From Lachnospiraceae bacterium (GTDB lineage Bacteria; Bacillota; Clostridia; Lachnospirales; Lachnospiraceae): DNA of 38,417 nucleotides. The notes under the pieces are model-generated. The model did not search any database. It was not told the DNA's origin and saw nothing but the letters and a program-made list of their open reading frames with translations. The position numbers and the translations under genes were made by a program. The stretch lies in the NCBI GenBank assembly GCA_028696165.1, contig JAQVHQ010000034.1:1-38417 (forward strand), read 5' to 3'. Positions 34,129 to 38,417 of the stretch are shown here, piece after piece (positions within the stretch are counted from its first letter, which is position 1; every line of letters begins with the position of its first letter).

Positions 34129-34662
34129 TCATACTAATCCTTTGGCTAACGCGTTTAGTGCTCGTGCAAATGAAAGCAAAAAACCACACTGTAAACCATG
34201 ACTTCTTCCTGGAACCATTTCAAACACATATCGTTCATATGCAAATGTATTTTCACTTTTTATTAAATCATCAATAAAAGTGGTATAAGTGTAATTTTCA
34301 GAACCATTGGCTGTCATAAAGTTAATTGTTATATCAGATATAATTTTTTGTGATGCAACGGAAAGTTCTTTAAATAAATGTTCATAAAGTTTGTGCCCAT
34401 GAGCCATTTTACCATTATCATTCTCGTAAAAAAGTTTTAGAATTATTTCGCATGAGAATGATATGTTAATAAAAGCTGGCCATAGTTTCCATGAGTCTTC
34501 CGTTTTACAATTAGGGACAGGTAATAGTGGCAATATTGATTCATATAAATTATACCCTAAGTTATAATATGTTTCTGCAAGAATTTTTGCTTGGGAATGA
34601 CTATAGAACTCAGAATTGTGTGGATGATTTGGAGTCATCCCACCTGCAGGATAAGATGTCAT
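34129..34662 (-). CDS. HEPN-like helical protein, possible defence or toxin component
   Basis: 177 residues. The first 15 residues are Pro/His/Asn-rich. The centre, FINISFSCEIILKLFYEND followed by HGHKLYEHLFKEL, has the helix-loop-helix pattern and spacing of HEPN/AbiV-like proteins. The usual catalytic RxxxxH (Rx4-6H) motif is not obvious, though FARALNALAKGL lies at the end. AAGGGGGAATATT precedes the ATG. It is cargo of element 1. The family assignment is tentative. Confidence 0.55.
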   Translation of the reverse strand: MTSYPAGGMTPNHPHNSEFYSHSQAKILAETYYNLGYNLYESILPLLPVPNCKTEDSWKLWPAFINISFSCEIILKLFYENDNGKMAHGHKLYEHLFKELSVASQKIISDITINFMTANGSENYTYTTFIDDLIKSENTFAYERYVFEMVPGRSHGLQCGFLLSFARALNALAKGLV

Positions 34663-34892
34663 AATATTCCCCCTTAATAGTTATTATAATATAATGTTAC
34701 TTTTTTATAAATAAAGCAATTTCATTATAACATTGTCAACGAATAAAGGTATAAAAAATTAGATGTTTTCAAAATTTGCAACAAATCCATCCTCCATGTC
34801 GAGTATTCAATCGAAAAGAGGCTCATCCGCATAATGGAAAAGCCTTCCCTAATAAACTTGTATTATAAGACACATGAAACGGAGGAATTACT

Positions 34893-35015
34893 ATAAAAAA
34901 TCAAGAATCATACATCATCGAAAGAGAATACTTATCCCACTATTCTGTCAAAGAATTTATCAGTCGAATTATTCGCTCTCATATGATATCCTATCATCAT
35001 AAGAACAACAGTTGA
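34893..35015 (+). CDS. 40-codon leader ORF with ATA start, upstream of the serine recombinase
   Basis: ACGGAGGAATTACT is an excellent RBS, but the codon at the right distance is ATA, not ATG. The frame then runs KNQESYIIEREYLSHYSVKE and on to TGA at 35013, just before the TTG/GTG starts of the recombinase. No standard start codon lies nearer than an ATG deep inside the frame. Either ATA initiates at low level, or an ATG has mutated. The arrangement suggests translational coupling that sets recombinase level. Confidence 0.5.
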   Translation: MKNQESYIIEREYLSHYSVKEFISRIIRSHMISYHHKNNS

Positions 35016-35016
35016 A

Positions 35017-36642
35017 TTGGTGAATCAAATGATAGAAAACACAATATTCAACACAGCTTTATATATTCGATTATCTAGAGAGGACGGCGATAAAGAAGAA
35101 AGTGACAGCATAGGGAATCAGAGAAAAATGCTTACGGAATACGTGAGACGGCATGAAGAAATGGTATTGCATGACACCTATGTTGATGATGGGTACAGCG
35201 GAACAAATTTCCATCGCCCTGCATTTAGGCGACTACTTGAGGACATTGAAGATGGAACTATCAATTGTGTGATTGTAAAAGACTTGTCCAGATTCGGTAG
35301 AGATTATATTGATACAGGACGTTATCTGGAACGATATTTTCCAGATCATGATATTCGGTTCATAGCAGTTACGGACAATATAGATAGTTTTAAACACAGC
35401 TATGATATGCTTCTGCCGATTAAGAATGTCTTTAATGAACAATATGCCAGAGACATTTCCAAAAAGGTACAATCCTCGTTCAAGGCGAAACAAAGTGCAG
35501 GTGAATTTGTTGGAGCATTTACCTCATATGGCTATAAGCGTTCGCCACAAGACAGACATAAGTTAATCATTGATGCATACGCAGCGGATATTGTACGTAG
35601 AATATTTAAAATGTACGTTACTGGCTTTGGTAAAGTTAAAATTGCTCATATTCTCAATGAGGAAGAAATACTGTGTCCATCAGAGTACAAAAAACTAAAT
35701 GGCGAGAATTATACAAACTGCAACCGATTGGAGAAAACGTCTTATTGGACGTATTCTACAATCAATAGCATGCTAAAAAATCAGATGTATATTGGAAATA
35801 TGGTTCAAGGAAAAACGCAGCGTCGCATGAAAGGCAAGCCGAAACCATTACGCCTAGATAAATGGATTGTTGTAAAAGACACGCACGAAGCAATTATAGA
35901 TAAAGATACTTGGAATAAAGTTCAAACGCTTTTGACAAGAAGAACAAGAAATTTAGACCTAAATTCCAATATGAGTATTTTTGCAGGCTACTTGGTGTGT
36001 GGCGATTGTGGTAGGGCTATGGCAAAGAAGAATTATGTGGTAAAAGGTCAAAAGTATCATCGTTATACTTGTGGAACTTATACACGTTCAGGAAAAGATT
36101 ATTGCTCACCGCATTCCATAGCACATCATTCACTGGAAAAGATTATTTTAGATGATTTGAACGTTATGATTCAGAACATAGAGAATCTAAAAGAGCTGAT
36201 TACCAATCAAGAAGCGGCAATGATTACCACGCAGCAGGTATCTGACGGTGAACTCACAAAGTTGAATGAAGAACTTCTTTCTGTACAGCATAAGAAAAAG
36301 CGAATTTATCAAGATTATAGTGAGGATATGCTAACCAAAGAAGAGTATGTTTCCTATAGACAAGAGTATATCGACAAGGAAAAACATTTAATGAAAAAGA
36401 TTGATGCATTATGTGAAAAACAGAATGCAGAACCAGATGCGAATATTTTTCAGAATCCGTGGATAAAAAGATTACTTTCGTTACGTTCCATTGACCATCT
36501 GGATAGAGATATTGTAATAGAAATGATTCATAAGATAATCATATATGAGAACCACCGAATCAAAATTGTTTACAATTTTTCAGAAGAAATGGACACACTT
36601 TTTTCTTTGAGCTATCAATTACAGAATGAAAAAATCGGTTGA
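35017..36642 (+). CDS. Large serine recombinase (TndX/TnpX-like integrase) of element 1
   Basis: 541 residues from the first possible start (TTG 35017). GTG 35020 and ATG 35029 are also possible, and none has its own strong RBS. The resolvase domain (about 10-155) has the catalytic Ser in ALYIRLSRED, then VIVKDLSRFGRDYIDTGRY with catalytic arginines. A PF07508-type recombinase domain (about 170-300) is followed by a zinc ribbon (CGDCGRAMAKK ... CGTYTRSGKDYC) and a coiled coil (about 390-460). Length and layout are those of integrases that insert at fixed attB sites and excise with a directionality factor. It reads toward the right att site. Confidence 0.95.
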   Translation: MVNQMIENTIFNTALYIRLSREDGDKEESDSIGNQRKMLTEYVRRHEEMVLHDTYVDDGYSGTNFHRPAFRRLLEDIEDGTINCVIVKDLSRFGRDYIDTGRYLERYFPDHDIRFIAVTDNIDSFKHSYDMLLPIKNVFNEQYARDISKKVQSSFKAKQSAGEFVGAFTSYGYKRSPQDRHKLIIDAYAADIVRRIFKMYVTGFGKVKIAHILNEEEILCPSEYKKLNGENYTNCNRLEKTSYWTYSTINSMLKNQMYIGNMVQGKTQRRMKGKPKPLRLDKWIVVKDTHEAIIDKDTWNKVQTLLTRRTRNLDLNSNMSIFAGYLVCGDCGRAMAKKNYVVKGQKYHRYTCGTYTRSGKDYCSPHSIAHHSLEKIILDDLNVMIQNIENLKELITNQEAAMITTQQVSDGELTKLNEELLSVQHKKKRIYQDYSEDMLTKEEYVSYRQEYIDKEKHLMKKIDALCEKQNAEPDANIFQNPWIKRLLSLRSIDHLDRDIVIEMIHKIIIYENHRIKIVYNFSEEMDTLFSLSYQLQNEKIG

Positions 36643-36715
36643 TTATCATGTCAGCCATGATACAAATCACAGTCTCATATTTCGAGACATAATTTACCGC
36701 AACTTACAATTCGGG

Positions 36716-36719
36716 TGGG
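36716..36719 (+). other. attR core (TGGG) of integrative element 1
   Basis: This is the right-hand copy of the shared core. The inner arm CCGCAACTTACAAT ends 5 bases before it. Host DNA resumes at GAAATGAAGAT, in the deacetylase frame. Confidence 0.85.
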
Positions 36720-37072
36720 GAAATGAAGATACAACAAGAATCCTAGATACATTAAAGGCTCATAACATAAAGGTTACCTTCTTTATGACCGGCGGATGGG
36801 TGGACAGTTACCCTGATGATGTAAAAGCAATTCTTGCTGCCGGTCATGATCTGGGCAACCACAGTGAAAATCATAAAAACATGAGCCAGCTATCCGATGA
36901 GGAATGTCAAAAAGAAATCATGGATGTACATAATAAGATCAAGACGCTGACCGGATATGAGATGACACTGTTTCGCCCGCCTTTTGGTGACTACGATAAC
37001 CATGTCATCACTAATGCCGCTGAATGTGGATACTTTACGATACAGTGGAATTGTGATACACTTGATACATAA
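36720..37072 (+). pseudogene. 3' fragment of the polysaccharide deacetylase, truncated again at its end
   Basis: This continues the NodB domain in frame: GNEDTTRILDTLKAHNIKVT, the zinc-binding HSENH motif (LGNHSENHKNM), and RPPFGDYDNHV. The frame from 36626 is open, but the part before 36720 belongs to the element. The family continues after this point with a D(S/T)LDW-K-type segment and a final His-containing motif. Here it reads NCDTLDT and stops at 37072. The junction therefore lies near 37062-37068, where a second element enters. Even after precise loss of element 1 the gene would still lack its C-terminal ~60 residues. Confidence 0.85.
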
Positions 37073-37119
37073 GTAAAGTTTTGCTAGAATAGATATGTAA
37101 AAACAGATATGAGGTACAT

Positions 37120-37272
37120 ATGAAAGTATCTAATATCTATCAGCATAAGTCTAAAGAAGAAAAAATACAACTTTATTTAAAGCTACTTGAGTCTATAGCT
37201 TATGAAGAGGAGAACAAAAAGGATGAGAAAAATAGCAATCTACTGTCGGCAAAGTATCGACAAAAAAGATAG
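37120..37272 (+). CDS. 50-residue leader ORF overlapping the second recombinase
   Basis: The frame has ATG at 37120 with GAGG 6 bases upstream, and encodes MKVSNIYQHKSKEEKIQLYL followed by a Glu/Lys-rich stretch to TAG at 37270. The helical, charged peptide overlaps the first 50 bases of the recombinase gene in another frame. The internal GAGGAG serves as the RBS of the recombinase. It has the same relative place as the leader ORF of element 1. Function unknown. Confidence 0.6.
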   Translation: MKVSNIYQHKSKEEKIQLYLKLLESIAYEEENKKDEKNSNLLSAKYRQKR

Positions 37273-38292
37273 TCTTAGTATAGAGACCCAAGAGGAATTT
37301 TGTAGGAATTTTATAAACACAAAACCAAACAAATCTCCTGTTGAAGTATATTTTGACAAGGGATACTCTGGAAAAAATACATTAAGACCTGATTTCCAAA
37401 GAATGCATGAAGATGTGTGTAACAATAAAATCGAAAAAATTGTTGTTTACAAATTAGACCGAATCAGCAGAAACCTAAATGATTTCTGCAATATGTATGA
37501 GGAATTTAAACAGTACAAAGTTGAATTTTGTTCTGTAAATGAAAGTTTTGATACTACTACTGCAATGGGTCGGGGAATGTTAAAAATCGCCATGGTCTTT
37601 GCAGAAATGGAACGAGAAAATATACAGCTACGAGTTAGGGATAATTATTATCAACGAATTAAGACAGATGGTCGCTGGGCCGGAGGTCCAGCGCCTTACG
37701 GATTTGAAAATGGTCGAACCAAGGATAAAAAGCCGACATTGCATACATATGAAGCAGAAATGGAAATTGTAAGATTTTGCTTTCAACAATATGCTTATGC
37801 CCCTAATACTTCGCTTCGACAACTGGCTAATCAATTAATTGATAAAGGTTATAGAAGTAGACGAAAGAATGGTGGTTGGGATAATGTAACCCTTGCTCGT
37901 ATGCTACAGAATCCTGTGTATGCAGTTGCCGATGAACGATTACAAAAGTTCTATGAAATTCGCAAAGTAAAGTTTTTAAATGATACAAAGTGGGATGGAA
38001 CAACAAGTTGTCATATTGTTGGAAAAAAGGTTGGTAATGTTAATATTAGAAAATACACCGACCTTTCAGAACAAAGTGTTTATTTAACTAATTTCGAAGG
38101 GATGATTGACAGTAAAACATTTATCATGGTTCAAGAACGATTAGCACAGAATGAGCAGATAAAGAGGTCAAATGCTCCTAGTGCTCTACAAGAATTGGCA
38201 GGATTAATCAAGTGCAAATCGTGCGGTTATGCTGTTAAAAGTTACAGTAAATCAACGAATGGTCGACCTTATCTTTCTTGTTATGGTCGCTT
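37223..38292 (+). pseudogene. Serine recombinase of element 2, truncated at its C-terminus
   Basis: The start is at ATG 37223 (MRKIAIYCRQS), preceded by AGGAGAACAAAAAGG; the frame is open 7 codons earlier. The resolvase domain has catalytic Ser in IAIYCRQSIDKKDSL and VVYKLDRISRNLNDF. A recombinase domain (WAGGPAPYGFENGRTKDKKP) and the first half of the zinc ribbon (CKSCGYAVKSY ... LSCYGR) follow. Then the frame ends at TTG-TAA (stop 38294-38296), about 357 residues, where relatives are about 500 or longer. The second zinc half and the coiled coil are missing. The stop is created by the GTAAG end of the next insertion. Confidence 0.8.
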
Positions 38293-38417
38293 GTAAGTGG
38301 TAAACTATAACCAGCAGATTTAGGCAAATAAAATCCAGCAACTATTACTGAGCATCATCGAATGATATACTGTCATTCGGAGGTGAAGAAAGGATGGTTA
38401 AATGGATGGATTACTAT
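38293..38417 (+). mobile_element. Left end of a probable IS66-type insertion sequence
   Basis: The recombinase homology stops exactly before GTAAGTGGTAAAC. IS66-family ends characteristically begin GTAAG, and a leading short ORF with its own RBS (see 38394) follows after about 100 bases, as in IS66 elements. Only one end is in the window, so neither the other terminal repeat nor the target duplication can be checked. Other IS families remain possible. Confidence 0.45.
38394..38417 (+). CDS. Start of a gene running off the window (possible IS accessory protein)
   Basis: TCGGAGGTGAAGAAAGG precedes ATG at 38394, and the first eight codons read MVKWMDYY. This is too short to identify. By position it would be the first ORF of the insertion sequence. 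Confidence 0.4.

Larger units (their letters stand above)
31746..36719 (+). mobile_element. 4974-bp integrative mobilizable element with serine recombinase, inserted in the deacetylase gene
   Basis: Boundaries come from the restored host reading frame and the TGGG duplication. Cargo, left to right: AbiEi-like antitoxin, AbiEii nucleotidyltransferase toxin, a Tn916-like oriT, two minus-strand genes (107 and 177 residues), a small leader ORF and a large serine recombinase reading toward the right end. There is no relaxase, coupling protein or secretion gene, so movement between cells would need a helper element with a Tn916/ICEBs1-type relaxase. The element is AT-rich. GTCTC-7-GAGAC forms a small hairpin near 36672 by the right end. 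AATACGATA (31766) and TATCGTATT (31827) form an inverted repeat near the left end. Confidence 0.88.
37066..38292 (+). mobile_element. Second serine-recombinase element, left part, interrupting the same gene
   Basis: Foreign DNA starts close to the premature end of the deacetylase frame. It holds a 50-codon ORF and a serine recombinase unrelated in detail to that of element 1. Its other end is not in the window. The recombinase is cut at 38292 by another insertion, so this element is probably immobile by itself. The exact left boundary is uncertain by a few bases. Confidence 0.65.

Noticed and set aside
35233-35493. Minus-strand frame inside the serine recombinase
   Set aside because: It is fully antisense to the catalytic domain of a clear gene, with no RBS.
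36626-36719. Plus-strand frame from 36626 as the true start of the 3' deacetylase part
   Set aside because: These codons come from element 1 and overlap the recombinase end. The deacetylase homology begins only at the TGGG core.

Overview
The window looks like chromosome of a low-GC, spore-forming anaerobe of the class Clostridia, most likely a Lachnospiraceae gut bacterium. This is inferred from gene content and style, not from a marker gene. The supports are a GerA-type germinant receptor subunit, a sporulation-type polysaccharide deacetylase (broken here), the LL-diaminopimelate aminotransferase route to lysine and peptidoglycan, a type I glutamine synthetase paired with an ANTAR antiterminator, a 4-hydroxybutyrate dehydrogenase-like enzyme, and AGGAGG-type ribosome binding sites throughout. 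No rRNA, tRNA or CRISPR array was seen. Bases 1-179 hold nothing I can name.

Region by region. (1) 180-5783, minus strand: a three-gene signalling and export module. A membrane Ser/Thr kinase with a leucine-rich-repeat ectodomain is followed by an ABCG-like ATPase carrying two FHA (phosphothreonine-binding) domains, then its membrane partner. (2) 6.1-7.7 kb: two small plus-strand genes, one a lipoprotein, with related leaders. They are followed by a regular array of 37-nt hairpins. (3) 7.7-15.7 kb, minus strand: a ferredoxin-type aldo-keto reductase; a glnA-ANTAR-dapF-dapL-gerA run; a small HTH regulator; and a YbaK-type deacylase. (4) 15.8-22.5 kb: an L,D-transpeptidase, a patatin-like lipase, and a MacB-like operon (ATPase, secreted CARDB-like protein, permease). 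(5) 22.6-28.8 kb, minus strand: a hybrid histidine kinase with a substrate-binding-protein sensor, an Fe-type alcohol dehydrogenase, and a MazG-DnaJ pair. (6) 29.2-30.9 kb: a group of small minus-strand genes of unknown role, two of which start with the same MGLF-type leader peptide. A second copy of the hairpin array lies upstream of them. (7) 31.5 kb to the end: nested mobile DNA.

The right end is the most informative part. A polysaccharide deacetylase gene (PdaB/NodB type) is cut by a 4974-bp element carrying a large serine recombinase, an AbiEi/AbiEii type IV toxin-antitoxin pair, two small genes and a Tn916/ICEBs1-like oriT, but no relaxase. The left and right ends share TGGG. Removing the element rejoins the deacetylase frame exactly, and the reconstructed circle junction has dyad arms typical of a serine-integrase attP. 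The 3' part of the same gene is cut again by a second element with a different serine recombinase. That recombinase is in turn truncated by what looks like the GTAAG end of an IS66-type element.

The two most unusual observations are: (a) the oriT-bearing, relaxase-less integrative element inside a probable sporulation gene; and (b) two distant arrays of seven hairpin units in total, each exactly 7+23+7 nt with matching 15/34-nt linkers. In these, stem pairs change from A-T to G-C through G-U intermediates, which points to a structured RNA (or single-stranded DNA) on the plus strand.
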